The notes under the pieces: generated by a model
The model's input: the letters and a program-made list of their open reading frames with translations, nothing else
Told to the model about the DNA's origin: nothing
Database searches by the model: none
Position numbers and translations under genes: made by a program
In this document: positions 49,908 through 55,975 of the stretch, piece by piece
Position numbering within the stretch: position 1 is the first letter of the stretch
Layout: each line of letters begins with the position of its first letter
DNA from: a virus
DNA length: 64,000 bases
IMG/VR virus record: IMGVR_UViG_3300020201_000009
Span: 62,001 to 126,000 of that record
Direction: 5' to 3' (one strand)

Positions 49908-50018
49908 ATGCCAACAAAGAAAAAGTCTGTTGCGTCGAAGTCCGCCCCTAAGAAGGCCCCAGTAAAAACGGTTGTTAAAAAGATCGTTAAAGCCGCTGCG
50001 CCCGCCGCAGATCAGTAA
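49908..50018 (+). CDS. 36-residue Lys/Ala-rich histone-like peptide
   Basis: Starts at ATG 49908 after an A-rich leader. It consists almost only of Lys, Ala, Pro, Val and Ser with repeated K-K and A-P-K-K units, like histone H1 tails, and ends AAAPAADQ. GC content of the gene is visibly higher than its surroundings. A role in DNA binding is likely from composition. It also flanks the amidoligase gene. Confidence 0.5.
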   Translation: MPTKKKSVASKSAPKKAPVKTVVKKIVKAAAPAADQ

Positions 50019-50267
50019 TAGTAAAAAAAAAGATCAAAATATACGCCTTAGTACGAAATGCATATCTTGGCGGGTCCGTTAAAAGACCGTGTCCCATGAT
50101 GTACTGAAACTTTTTGTGAAAAATGCTATTGTAAAAGATAGTTGTCTATTGTAACAAAAATTATGGGTTATAAATCCCATCAAGGCAAAAATTGATATAG
50201 TACGAATATTTGAACTGAGCTAGTAGTAACCGACGCTATTATTTCCTCATTCCTCTTTTATTTTTAT
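50019..50267 (+). other. Non-coding spacer with several small hairpins
   Basis: No open frame of note. ATGGG/CCCAT (50163-50180), GGTC/GACC (50077-50092) and ATAG/CTAT hairpins are present. It precedes the tRNA cluster and may be its leader. No promoter recognised with confidence. Confidence 0.3.
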
Positions 50268-50344
50268 GCGCGCATAGCTCAATTGGATAGAGCGACAGAT
50301 TTCTACTCTGTAGGTTGAAGATTCGATTTCTTCTGCGCGTACCA
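50268..50344 (+). tRNA. tRNA-Arg (anticodon TCT)
   Basis: 77 bases with a complete cloverleaf. Acceptor GCGCGCA/TGCGCGT with a G-T first pair, D-stem GCTC/GAGC and D-loop with GG, anticodon loop TTTCTAC reading AGA, T-arm GAAGA-TTCGATT-TCTTC, A73 and encoded CCA. It decodes AGA, a frequent codon in these AT-rich genes. Confidence 0.95.
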
Positions 50345-50359
50345 CTTTAAAATTTCAAG

Positions 50360-50422
50360 ATGTGCGATTGGAAAATTAAATTAGAAAATGTTCAATGTGG
50401 CAAAACAAGGGATTCACCATGA
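50360..50422 (+). CDS. Possible 20-residue leader peptide
   Basis: Starts ATG 50360 and ends TGA overlapping an ATG at 50419 in the ATGATAG arrangement, the usual coupling pattern in this genome. Begins MCDWKIKLENVQCGK. Uncertain; may instead be untranslated leader of the membrane gene. Confidence 0.25.
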   Translation: MCDWKIKLENVQCGKTRDSP

Positions 50423-50604
50423 TAGGGCTAATTGGAGTTTGGGCTGTTGTCGGATTATTATTTTTTTTCACTTGCGGAGACCGGGTTTTTTTTAAAAACA
50501 TGGGAGAGGTGAAATTCCTGTCTCTGGCTTTCTTGTTTGGCCCTTTTGTTTTTTTAGCATTTGTCTTCATGACAATTGTTGATTGGCTGTTCAGAAAAAT
50601 CTAA
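50395..50604 (+). CDS. Small two-TM membrane protein
   Basis: 69 residues (61 if the ATG at 50419 is used). Two hydrophobic spans (MIGLIGVWAVVGLLFFFTCG and LAFLFGPFVFLAFVFMTIV) with a short basic C-terminus. It lies between two tRNA genes. Function unknown; holin-like size. Confidence 0.5.
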   Translation: MWQNKGFTMIGLIGVWAVVGLLFFFTCGDRVFFKNMGEVKFLSLAFLFGPFVFLAFVFMTIVDWLFRKI

Positions 50605-50654
50605 TTTTAGATCCATATTTAAAATTTCTAGTGTAAAATCTATATTGTACTTTT

Positions 50655-50738
50655 GGCCCTATGGGGGAATGTATACCCAATACTCTTAAAAAGTATCGCC
50701 CGTAAGGGATTGTCGGGTCGAACCGACTAGGGCTACCA
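50655..50738 (+). tRNA. tRNA-Leu (anticodon TAA)
   Basis: 84 bases, class II. Acceptor GGCCCTA/TAGGGCT, anticodon stem ATACT/AGTAT with loop CTTAAAA reading UUA, a long variable arm (CCC-GTAA-GGG), T-stem GTCGG/CCGAC, A73 and encoded CCA. Two departures: the D-loop lacks the usual GG, and the T-loop has only 6 bases (GTCGAA). Confidence 0.88.
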
Positions 50739-50758
50739 AACTATTATTCCCGCTTCAA

Positions 50759-51121
50759 ATGAAAAAAATCACTCTCGCACTAATCCTTACGGATGTTCGC
50801 AAGGATAAATTGCTGCACAACGCGGGCGTACTCGAATCGTTTAAACGGTTGATTGAACCAGTCGAATATTTGCACGGCAATCTAAGAGAAGATCAAACGG
50901 TCAATAAGGTAATTTGTAATCTTAAAAAAGTTATAATGTCTGACGGAAAATATGAAATCCAAGCAATATTTACCCCCCATCAAAACGAAGGGGCTTGGTG
51001 TAATCGCGAAACAATTCTTGTTAGTACGGGTTCGGTGTGGGGGAAATTTGCAAATTATTTAGAGAGTTTGGGGTACAAAGGGCAACTTCCAAAACGATAC
51101 ACCAACGAAGTTTTAGTGTAA
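50759..51121 (+). CDS. Hypothetical protein in the tRNA cluster
   Basis: 120 residues, basic. A strand-helix pattern at the N-terminus (ITLALILTDVRKDKLLHNAG) and a central KYEIQAIFTPHQNEG segment. No family recognised. Confidence 0.5.
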   Translation: MKKITLALILTDVRKDKLLHNAGVLESFKRLIEPVEYLHGNLREDQTVNKVICNLKKVIMSDGKYEIQAIFTPHQNEGAWCNRETILVSTGSVWGKFANYLESLGYKGQLPKRYTNEVLV

Positions 51122-51172
51122 ATAGATCTTTTGCGGAATATCGAGATTTGACAGGTATTAAACATATTTTCC

Positions 51173-51274
51173 CGCTCTGAACATTCTTTCTAGAATAATG
51201 TTAAAGTAATCGTCTATAACGCCTAAAAACGTTTTATAGGATTCCGTGTTTGTAAAACAACACCAGAGCGACCA
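51173..51274 (+). ncRNA. tRNA-like cloverleaf RNA ending in ACCA
   Basis: 102 bases closed by a perfect 7-bp acceptor-like stem (CGCTCTG/CAGAGCG) and followed by A plus CCA, exactly as in a tRNA. Three internal arms can form. The first is AACATT/AATGTT with an 11-base loop, at the D-arm position. The second is CTATAA/TTATAG plus an inner CG/CG, at the anticodon-arm position, with an A-rich loop. The third is GTGTT/AACAC with an 8-base loop TGTAAAAC, at the T-arm position. No standard T-loop, GG D-loop or 7-base anticodon loop with U33 is present, so it is probably not a decoding tRNA. It could be a tRNA mimic. Confidence 0.55.
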
Positions 51275-51406
51275 CTTTCCTTTTCTATATTATATAAACA
51301 CATATTGGTTACTATCTAAAAATAGTAATTCAGTCTTGCTGAGGGTTGTAGACCACCTCAATAAAAACGGTACATTAATTTTTAGGTTTAACAATTCAAA
51401 TTCAAA
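51275..51406 (+). other. Non-coding leader of the DUF7873-like gene
   Basis: No open frame of note. A CTAT/ATAG hairpin and a GAGG/CCTC hairpin around position 51340-51358 are the only structures seen. The ATG follows an AAATTCAAA run without a Shine-Dalgarno sequence. Confidence 0.3.
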
Positions 51407-52162
51407 ATGAAACTACACGAATCGCTAGCTGTCAACACAAGTATCGAAACACAAGCCGGTAAGGTAAGATCCGAATTGGCTAATTCTTTCCAAAGCAAGG
51501 GACACCTCTTTACAGAGAAACTTGTTACATTCTTTCCCAATGCAGAGGGGCAACCGCCGATTATTGAATCCCAGAGTAAAATTCAGACCACGGTTCGAAA
51601 TGAACTTGCTCTGATTACACCATTCCTTGTCAAGGCTATTGACTCTGCTTATCAGATTGCAGAGGCCAATACAGAGGCAAGGGCGGATATTATCTTAGAG
51701 GGGGAAACAACACCGATCCTTACCGGTATTCCCGCTACCTCTCTGCTCGAACTTGAGAAGAGACTTGCAGAAGTCGCAACATTGATTAATGCAATTTCTA
51801 CAATCGACCCAGCGAAGGCTTTTGTAGCTGATAATGATAAAACGGCTGGATACTATAAAGCGGCCATTGTCAACAAGCCTCGTACCAAGAAAGAGAAAGT
51901 TGTACTTATTCGCTACGCGGCAACCGTTGAACATCCAGCGCAAACAGAGCTGATTGATAAAGATGTCGAAATTGGCCGGACACAAGAACAAGAATGGTCC
52001 GGACTTATTTTGCCAGTTGAAAAGTCCCAATTGTTGGAGCGCGTCGAAATTATGCAGAGAGCAGTAAAGGCCGCTCGTTCCCGCGCCAATGAACAATTGG
52101 TTGATAGAGAAAAGAAGATTGGTAATACAATCATTGGTTACATCTTCCAAGTTAAAAAGTAA
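51407..52162 (+). CDS. DUF7873-like conserved protein
   Basis: 251 residues. The sequence closely follows a conserved family I know from bacteria and phages (DUF7873): a KLHESLAVNTS opening, HLFTEKLVTFFPNAEG, NTEARADIILEG, PATSLLELEKRLAEV, NKPRTKKEKV, EHPAQTELIDKDV, QEQEWSGLI and a final AVKAARSRANEQ. No function is established. Richer in G+C than its neighbours and strongly conserved in pattern, which suggests an important or recently acquired gene. Confidence 0.75.
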   Translation: MKLHESLAVNTSIETQAGKVRSELANSFQSKGHLFTEKLVTFFPNAEGQPPIIESQSKIQTTVRNELALITPFLVKAIDSAYQIAEANTEARADIILEGETTPILTGIPATSLLELEKRLAEVATLINAISTIDPAKAFVADNDKTAGYYKAAIVNKPRTKKEKVVLIRYAATVEHPAQTELIDKDVEIGRTQEQEWSGLILPVEKSQLLERVEIMQRAVKAARSRANEQLVDREKKIGNTIIGYIFQVKK

Positions 52163-52173
52163 AAATTTGGGTG

Positions 52174-52192
52174 TCTCGGCTTCACGCCGAGA
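52174..52192 (+). terminator. GC-rich hairpin after the DUF7873-like gene
   Basis: TCTCGGC at 52174-52180 pairs perfectly with GCCGAGA at 52186-52192 around TTCAC. It stands 11 bases after the stop codon. No run of T follows, so it may act as an RNA boundary. Confidence 0.55.
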
Positions 52193-52287
52193 TTCTCAGG
52201 CTTAGGGTTATTGTTAGGTTTACTCATATAAAAGTTTAAGTTATTAACCCAAAAGTTCAAAACACATATAGAAGTTACCAGTAGACA

Positions 52288-52407
52288 TATTAATATTTAA
52301 ACCGAAAACAAAGATTCAATTTCTTTCGAAGGCGCCATTTTTGTATTTGTCAGTCAATGCTTTCGTCGTATAGCGGTATTACGTCGGGATCAAGTTAAAA
52401 ATTAATA
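52288..52407 (+). tRNA. Apparent circularly permuted tRNA gene (3' half before 5' half)
   Basis: 3' half, 52301-52337: anticodon 3' strand ACCGA, variable AAAC, a canonical T-arm AAAGA-TTCAATT-TCTTT, acceptor 3' strand CGAAGGC, G73 and CCA. After a 21-base spacer comes the 5' half, 52359-52394: acceptor 5' strand GCTTTCG, TC, D-arm GTA-TAGCGGTAT-TAC with GG, G26, anticodon 5' strand TCGGG, then ATCAAG. The acceptor strands pair 7/7 (one G-T) and the anticodon stem 4/5. Flanks TATTAATATTTAA (52288-52300) and TTAAAAATTAATA (52395-52407) pair at 12 of 13 positions, extending the anticodon arm. Neither half has a partner in normal order nearby. Anticodon is uncertain (CAA if the bulge ATCAAG is kept; CAT with another junction). 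Both ends must be joined to give a tRNA. Confidence 0.75.
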
Positions 52408-52451
52408 CGGGTTTGCTGATGAAGAGTTAAAAAAACGCTCTATATAATATC

Positions 52452-52482
52452 GGGGCTAGTCGCGTGCTAGCGGTCTAGCCCC
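52452..52482 (+). other. Strong hairpin downstream of the permuted tRNA
   Basis: GGGGCTAG at 52452-52459 pairs with CTAGCCCC at 52475-52482, with CGC/GCG possible inside. It is followed by ACTTATTTT and then the next ATG. It may terminate the permuted tRNA transcript. Confidence 0.55.
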
Positions 52483-52496
52483 ACTTATTTTCAGTC

Positions 52497-52799
52497 ATGG
52501 AATATGAGGATTCAATAAAGTTAGATCATTTAGAGGCCAAATTAAAAATTGGCGCTTATTATTGCGCTTATCAAAATAGAGCACTTCTTTTTATGGCCTA
52601 TGTTGTAAGATTCACAGATAACATAATTGTCTTTAGAGAAGTATCCGTATTCGAAGGTCGTATTATTTGTGTGGACCGAAAGGTTTTCTTTAGTCTTGAA
52701 TATTGTCCACGATTTGTCGGATACGGTATCAAAAATAAGTTGTTATCGTTTTTTAGCGTTTTTCGTGGTGATCCGTTTCCCGTTTATAGTTTAACTTAA
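52497..52799 (+). CDS. Hypothetical protein
   Basis: 100 residues, aromatic and basic, with a KIGAYYCAYQNRALLFMAYV segment and a C-terminal KNKLLSFFSVFRGDPF. No family recognised. Confidence 0.5.
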   Translation: MEYEDSIKLDHLEAKLKIGAYYCAYQNRALLFMAYVVRFTDNIIVFREVSVFEGRIICVDRKVFFSLEYCPRFVGYGIKNKLLSFFSVFRGDPFPVYSLT

Positions 52800-52813
52800 A
52801 TAGATCTTTATAT

Positions 52814-52978
52814 ATGGGTAAAACTAAACGTAAAGATGCTCATATCGAATCTGGCAGAAAGCCTTACGGTAAAATGCATCAGATTACAATTAAAGTTTCA
52901 AAATTGTTTTTCAGAATTTCTGAAAAAACCCATTGCATTCCTCACCATTTTAGCTTATTATTCCTCTTAGTTCTTTGA
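52814..52978 (+). CDS. Possible 54-residue protein
   Basis: Open frame from ATG 52814, basic N-terminal half (MGKTKRKDAHIESGRKPYGK) and hydrophobic C-terminus. The second half overlaps a strong hairpin, so the coding part may be spurious. Confidence 0.3.
   Translation: MGKTKRKDAHIESGRKPYGKMHQITIKVSKLFFRISEKTHCIPHHFSLLFLLVL
52907..52927 (+). terminator. Symmetric hairpin, possible bidirectional terminator
   Basis: TTTTTCAGA at 52907-52915 pairs with TCTGAAAAA at 52919-52927 around a 3-base loop, nine perfect pairs with T and A tracts on either side. Confidence 0.5.
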
Positions 52979-53016
52979 TAGTTTAAATTAGTTTAAGTCT
53001 TATTTGTCAGTAATAT

Positions 53017-53091
53017 GGCCATGTCATCTAGTGGTTAAGATACACGGTTTTCATCCGTGGTACGAGAATTCGATTTTCTCCATGGCTACCA
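53017..53091 (+). tRNA. tRNA-Glu (anticodon TTC)
   Basis: 75 bases. Acceptor GGCCATG/CATGGCT, D-arm ATCT-AGTGGTTA-AGAT, anticodon stem CACGG/CCGTG with loop TTTTCAT reading GAA, T-arm GAGAA-TTCGATT-TTCTC, A73, encoded CCA. Confidence 0.95.
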
Positions 53092-53158
53092 ATTTTTTCT
53101 AGATAACAAAATCTGATTATCATATAAATAAAAAATGTACTAATCGACGAAAAGAAAG

Positions 53159-53178
53159 CCCCGTGCTTTAGCTAGGGG
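53159..53178 (+). other. CCCC/GGGG hairpin between tRNA-Glu and tRNA-Gln
   Basis: CCCCGTGC-TTTA-GCTAGGGG forms four outer and two inner pairs, followed by ATGATC. It resembles the end hairpins of IS200/IS605 elements, but no transposase or TnpB gene is present. The TAGGG(G)ATGATC part recurs at 49828. Confidence 0.35.
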
Positions 53179-53218
53179 ATGATCAAGGATTAAACAAATT
53201 AAAAATTAGAGTTTTTGT

Positions 53219-53292
53219 TGGAGCGTGGTGTAACGGTAGCACAGGAGACTTTGAATCTCTTAGAGAAATTTCGATTATTTCCGCTCCTGCCA
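53219..53292 (+). tRNA. tRNA-Gln (anticodon TTG)
   Basis: 74 bases. Acceptor TGGAGCG/CGCTCCT with an unpaired U1-U72, a weak first pair being typical of tRNA-Gln. D-loop with GG, anticodon stem GGAGA/TCTCT with loop CTTTGAA reading CAA, T-arm GAAAT-TTCGATT-ATTTC, G73, encoded CCA. Confidence 0.92.
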
Positions 53293-53475
53293 ATTTTTTC
53301 TGTTATAATTGGTTATTTTGATAAGTTTCCAAAGTGGAAAAAAGACCACCCAATCGACGGTAAAGTCATCCTTTTGTAACAGTAAATCTTTTGCAGTTAA
53401 AGCCGGAATTTCTTTTCGAAAAGAAAGGAAAAAAGGGGTTGACCCGCAGGGGTATGGGGGATTCCCTTATGGGGT
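53293..53475 (+). promoter_or_regulatory. Structured leader with palindrome and TTGACCC...GGGATTCCC element
   Basis: Contains a TTTCCA/TGGAAA hairpin (53327-53341), an 18-base perfect palindrome TTTCTTTTCGAAAAGAAA (53409-53426), and TTGACCC (53439-53445) followed at 12 bases by GGGATTCCC (53458-53466). The last arrangement recurs at 57084-57110. It lies just before the ATG at 53476, so an operator, promoter or RNA switch is possible. Confidence 0.4.
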
Positions 53476-53697
53476 ATGACGCAAACGCCCGAGTTTTTTT
53501 CGGATGGATATATAAATCAAGCGGGTTCGGTTTTGATAGAATTTTCGAGGGATAGGGGTCATTCCCCCTTAGTCTATTGGAGGATTTTCTCGTTCGACTA
53601 TACTACTCAATATTTTGAGCCCCAATCGGCACAGTATATAACCGAAGATGCTTATTTGAGTCTACGTGATAGTCTTATCATGCAAGGCTTTTATTAA
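53476..53697 (+). CDS. Hypothetical small protein
   Basis: 73 residues (MTQTPEFFSDGYINQAGSVL at the start), polar with aromatic strands. No family recognised. It directly follows the TTGACCC...GGGATTCCC element. Confidence 0.5.
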   Translation: MTQTPEFFSDGYINQAGSVLIEFSRDRGHSPLVYWRIFSFDYTTQYFEPQSAQYITEDAYLSLRDSLIMQGFY

Positions 53698-53706
53698 CAA
53701 TAAAAC

Positions 53707-53847
53707 ATGAGTGAACTTTTTAGGGAAAAATTTTGTAAACTATTCTGGGAGGCTGTAAATAGCGGGTTTAGCTGTAATGACGCCAGAGATTATGCCTCCC
53801 TAGAATTGACCGGAAAACTTTATCACAAAACAACTAATGAGATCTAA
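53707..53847 (+). CDS. 46-residue hypothetical protein
   Basis: Complete small frame, helical (MSELFREKFCKLFWEAVNSG), overlapping the next membrane-protein gene by 11 bases. No family recognised. Confidence 0.5.
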   Translation: MSELFREKFCKLFWEAVNSGFSCNDARDYASLELTGKLYHKTTNEI

Positions 53848-54010
53848 TAAAATTTTTATAGCAATCAAGGGTATCCTTGCCTTTTGTATTATTTATATTT
53901 CCATTGCCTTTGTCGTTTTTCAATTTAGAAATCCAAAAGCAAATGATACGACATTTTTTACACACTTTTCGGATGTGGTCAAATATAACAAGTTAGAGAA
54001 ATTCAACTAA
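53837..54010 (+). CDS. 57-residue single-pass membrane protein
   Basis: Short basic N-terminus, one hydrophobic span (GILAFCIIYISIAFVVFQF), then a polar C-terminus. No family recognised. Confidence 0.5.
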   Translation: MRSNKIFIAIKGILAFCIIYISIAFVVFQFRNPKANDTTFFTHFSDVVKYNKLEKFN

Positions 54011-54023
54011 AAAAACTATTCTT

Positions 54024-54539
54024 ATGAGCGACAAAAAAATAATCGGATTTGGTGATTTGGGAAGAGACAAGGTAACGGGCGTACAGGGTGTTGTAGTATC
54101 CTTTACCAGATATCTTTATAATTGTGACAGAGTTGGGCTTCAACCAATTCCAAAGACGAACAGCGAAAAGCCAGTGGAAGAATTAACGTTTGACACTTAT
54201 CAAGTTGATGTTGTCAAGAAGGGTAAGGTCAAATTTGGAAACGTTAATAACGAAATAATGGTTGCGGGGCTTGGGGATCTTGTTAAGGATAATGTTACGC
54301 TGAGAACTGGAATCGTACTTGGCATTTGCCGTCAAGCATACGGCTCTCCCATCTTACTTGTTCAGCCGCAACAGTTGGATAAGGATGGTAGGGTGCGCGG
54401 TATCTTGTATTTTAACCACGCTCAAGTTACCGTGGTACAAAGCAAAAAGATTGTAGTCGAAAATATGCCAGAGAAACCGGTTGTTGATGGTAAAAAGACC
54501 ACCGGCGGGCCAATGCCGACTGTTAAACGGCCTTACTAG
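54024..54539 (+). CDS. Hypothetical protein with two KOW-like halves
   Basis: 171 residues. Two internally similar segments begin GFGDLGRDKVTGVQGVVVS and GLGDLVKDNVTLRTGIVLG, suggesting a duplicated small beta-barrel as in phage tail-, baseplate- or nucleic-acid-associated domains. The C-terminal tail is proline- and lysine-rich. Function unknown. It precedes tRNA-Lys. Confidence 0.55.
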   Translation: MSDKKIIGFGDLGRDKVTGVQGVVVSFTRYLYNCDRVGLQPIPKTNSEKPVEELTFDTYQVDVVKKGKVKFGNVNNEIMVAGLGDLVKDNVTLRTGIVLGICRQAYGSPILLVQPQQLDKDGRVRGILYFNHAQVTVVQSKKIVVENMPEKPVVDGKKTTGGPMPTVKRPY

Positions 54540-54580
54540 GCTATAATAAATTTTGTAATAGAAATATTACGTAAGTTCTT

Positions 54581-54655
54581 GGGGTCGTAGCTCAACGGTA
54601 GAGCAGTTCCCTTTTAAGGAATTGGTTGTGGTTTCAAATACCACCGACCCCACCA
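54581..54655 (+). tRNA. tRNA-Lys (anticodon TTT)
   Basis: 75 bases. Acceptor GGGGTCG/CGACCCC, D-arm GCTC-AACGGTA-GAGC, anticodon stem GTTCC/GGAAT with loop CTTTTAA reading AAA, T-arm GTGGT-TTCAAAT-ACCAC, A73, encoded CCA. Confidence 0.95.
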
Positions 54656-54787
54656 TTTTACACTATAACATTCTGTTTTGGATTTAAACATCTGTTTGTT
54701 GTGAGTGGATGTCTAGGTCATAATCCAATCGTCCTTATATAAGACGAGTAGTGTATTACTTTACTAAATAAAATAAACCCAAACAAA

Positions 54788-54937
54788 ATGGGCGATAACC
54801 ATATAACACCTGAAGAGATGGGGGTAATTCTAATACCAAATTCAGACATTTCAAAGAAAGTGGTAAAAGAAATGGAGAAATTGTCCGAGGTTATTGATCA
54901 ATTGCCACCCAATTCAAAAGTAAAAAATGAAAATTAA
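54788..54937 (+). CDS. 49-residue hypothetical protein
   Basis: Begins MGDNHITPEEMGVILIPN and ends in a helix. It overlaps the next gene by 11 bases. The preceding gap holds a TCGTC/GACGA hairpin (54750-54768). No family recognised. Confidence 0.5.
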   Translation: MGDNHITPEEMGVILIPNSDISKKVVKEMEKLSEVIDQLPPNSKVKNEN

Positions 54938-55364
54938 AAATCTAATCTTTGGATTACTCCTTACTTGCGCCGCTTCTTATGGCCAAACCAAATATCCAAT
55001 TAGTCTTATTTGGAATGGTAATAATCCAGCAGGGAGCGTTGAATATTTTATTGAACAAAAAAGCGGATCTAGTGAATGGGCGGAAACGCCTAATGCTAAA
55101 ACCCAACTGGAAACTTTTACACTTCAACTTGTTCCGGGTGGATACATTTTTCGGGTTAAAGCTAGGCGAACTGTAGAGGGAAACGTATTAACCTCAGCGC
55201 CATCAAATGAATTGGTACACCTTCATGGGAAACCTCTTGATCCATCGACATTGAAGATCACTATGAATTTGATTATTAGAGAAGACGGTTCTATTTATAA
55301 TAGTAAATTTAATCGTCCGATTAATTTTGCGAAACTTCGGCGCGAAAATAAGGGAACGAGTTAA
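54927..55364 (+). CDS. Secreted protein with fibronectin type III-like fold
   Basis: 145 residues. A signal peptide (KIKNLIFGLLLTCAASYG) is followed by a beta-sandwich-like domain: ISLIWNGNNPAGSVEYFIEQ, TFTLQLVPGGYIFRVKARR and SAPSNELVH, matching FnIII strands. An exported protein is unusual in this window and may act at the cell envelope or on virions. The cleavage site is probably after SYG. Confidence 0.6.
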   Translation: MKIKNLIFGLLLTCAASYGQTKYPISLIWNGNNPAGSVEYFIEQKSGSSEWAETPNAKTQLETFTLQLVPGGYIFRVKARRTVEGNVLTSAPSNELVHLHGKPLDPSTLKITMNLIIREDGSIYNSKFNRPINFAKLRRENKGTS

Positions 55365-55383
55365 TGCCTATAATCAATTACCT

Positions 55384-55710
55384 ATGAAAGATTTCGAAGG
55401 AGAATACAAAAAGAAAATATTGGAACATAAAAACTTCCCTAGGACTCCTCGCGGGCCGGATGGTAAGTTTTTTATTCCCAATGACGAACTATTTGTAGTC
55501 GGCGCATATCTTCAAACGGCCTATCTCAAAGGTTTCTTTACCAATAATGAAGGTAAGCAAATGTATTACTTTTTTTACATCGACAAAGAAAGAAATTTGG
55601 CTAGACCCAGCGAAAACAATTTAATAATTGGGACCAAGTTTGTACAGGAAATTGAAAAATCCAATTTGTCAATTAAACATGAACTTATTGAAACCAGTTG
55701 TTTATCATAA
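55384..55710 (+). CDS. Hypothetical protein
   Basis: 108 residues from ATG 55384 (an upstream TTG at 55327 overlaps the signal-peptide gene). GADGKFFIPNDE-like polar loop (sequence GPDGKFFIPNDELFVVG) and strands. No family recognised. Confidence 0.5.
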   Translation: MKDFEGEYKKKILEHKNFPRTPRGPDGKFFIPNDELFVVGAYLQTAYLKGFFTNNEGKQMYYFFYIDKERNLARPSENNLIIGTKFVQEIEKSNLSIKHELIETSCLS

Positions 55711-55852
55711 TTCTATTAGGAATCCAGTAAAATATTCTTTGTGGTCCGATAGCGGAGTTTATTATCCCGGCGTGACGGTGGTTTTGTCCGTTATTCTCGC
55801 TAAGATTATTGTTTCTATTCCTCAATTTATGATTTATTTTTGGGGTTTATAA
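55679..55852 (+). CDS. 57-residue membrane-associated protein
   Basis: Starts within the end of the upstream gene (32-base overlap). Polar N-terminal half, hydrophobic C-terminal half (GVTVVLSVILAKIIVSIPQF). No family recognised. Confidence 0.45.
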   Translation: MNLLKPVVYHNSIRNPVKYSLWSDSGVYYPGVTVVLSVILAKIIVSIPQFMIYFWGL

Positions 55853-55858
55853 ATTTAT

Positions 55859-55937
55859 GGTCCTGTAGTTAAATGTAGCTAATAACGGGCTCTTTATAAG
55901 GGCTTATTGACAGAGGCTCCGCTGTCCGGGACTACCA
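55859..55937 (+). tRNA. Atypical tRNA-Ile (anticodon TAT)
   Basis: 79 bases in which all four stems pair: acceptor GGTCCTG/CGGGACT, D-stem GTTA/TAAC, anticodon stem GGCTC/GGGCT with loop TTTATAA (U33, anticodon UAU for AUA), and T-stem GACAG/CTGTC. A73 and CCA are encoded. The D-loop (AATGTAGCTAA) has no GG, and the T-loop is 8 bases (AGGCTCCG) with no TTC, so the usual D-loop/T-loop elbow contact cannot form. It may be a divergent tRNA, a decaying one or a mimic. Confidence 0.65.
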
Positions 55938-55975
55938 CTTTCTCTCTATTTTCGCAATACAATAACAAAAAAAAT

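Noticed and set aside
50050-50110. Another tRNA-like fold with GTAC/GTAC closing stem
   Set aside because: Only short helices, no T-arm, no CCA; the pairing is no better than expected for such a stretch.
51320-51356. Second permuted or partial tRNA ending in GACCA
   Set aside because: No T-loop consensus before it and no complementary acceptor strand nearby.
52416-52422. Hammerhead ribozyme core (CTGATGA) just after the permuted tRNA
   Set aside because: A stem II-like AGAG/CTCT follows, but the required GAAA strand and cleavage site are missing.
52192-52490. Permuted group I intron around the permuted tRNA
   Set aside because: The order 3' half then 5' half would fit a permuted intron-exon arrangement, but I could not find the conserved P7/P3 core, a P1 guide pairing with the 5' exon end, or a terminal G before the 3' half. 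Left open, not claimed.
53159-53178. IS200/IS605 element end
   Set aside because: The hairpin resembles such ends, but no transposase or TnpB gene and no matching second end are in the window.
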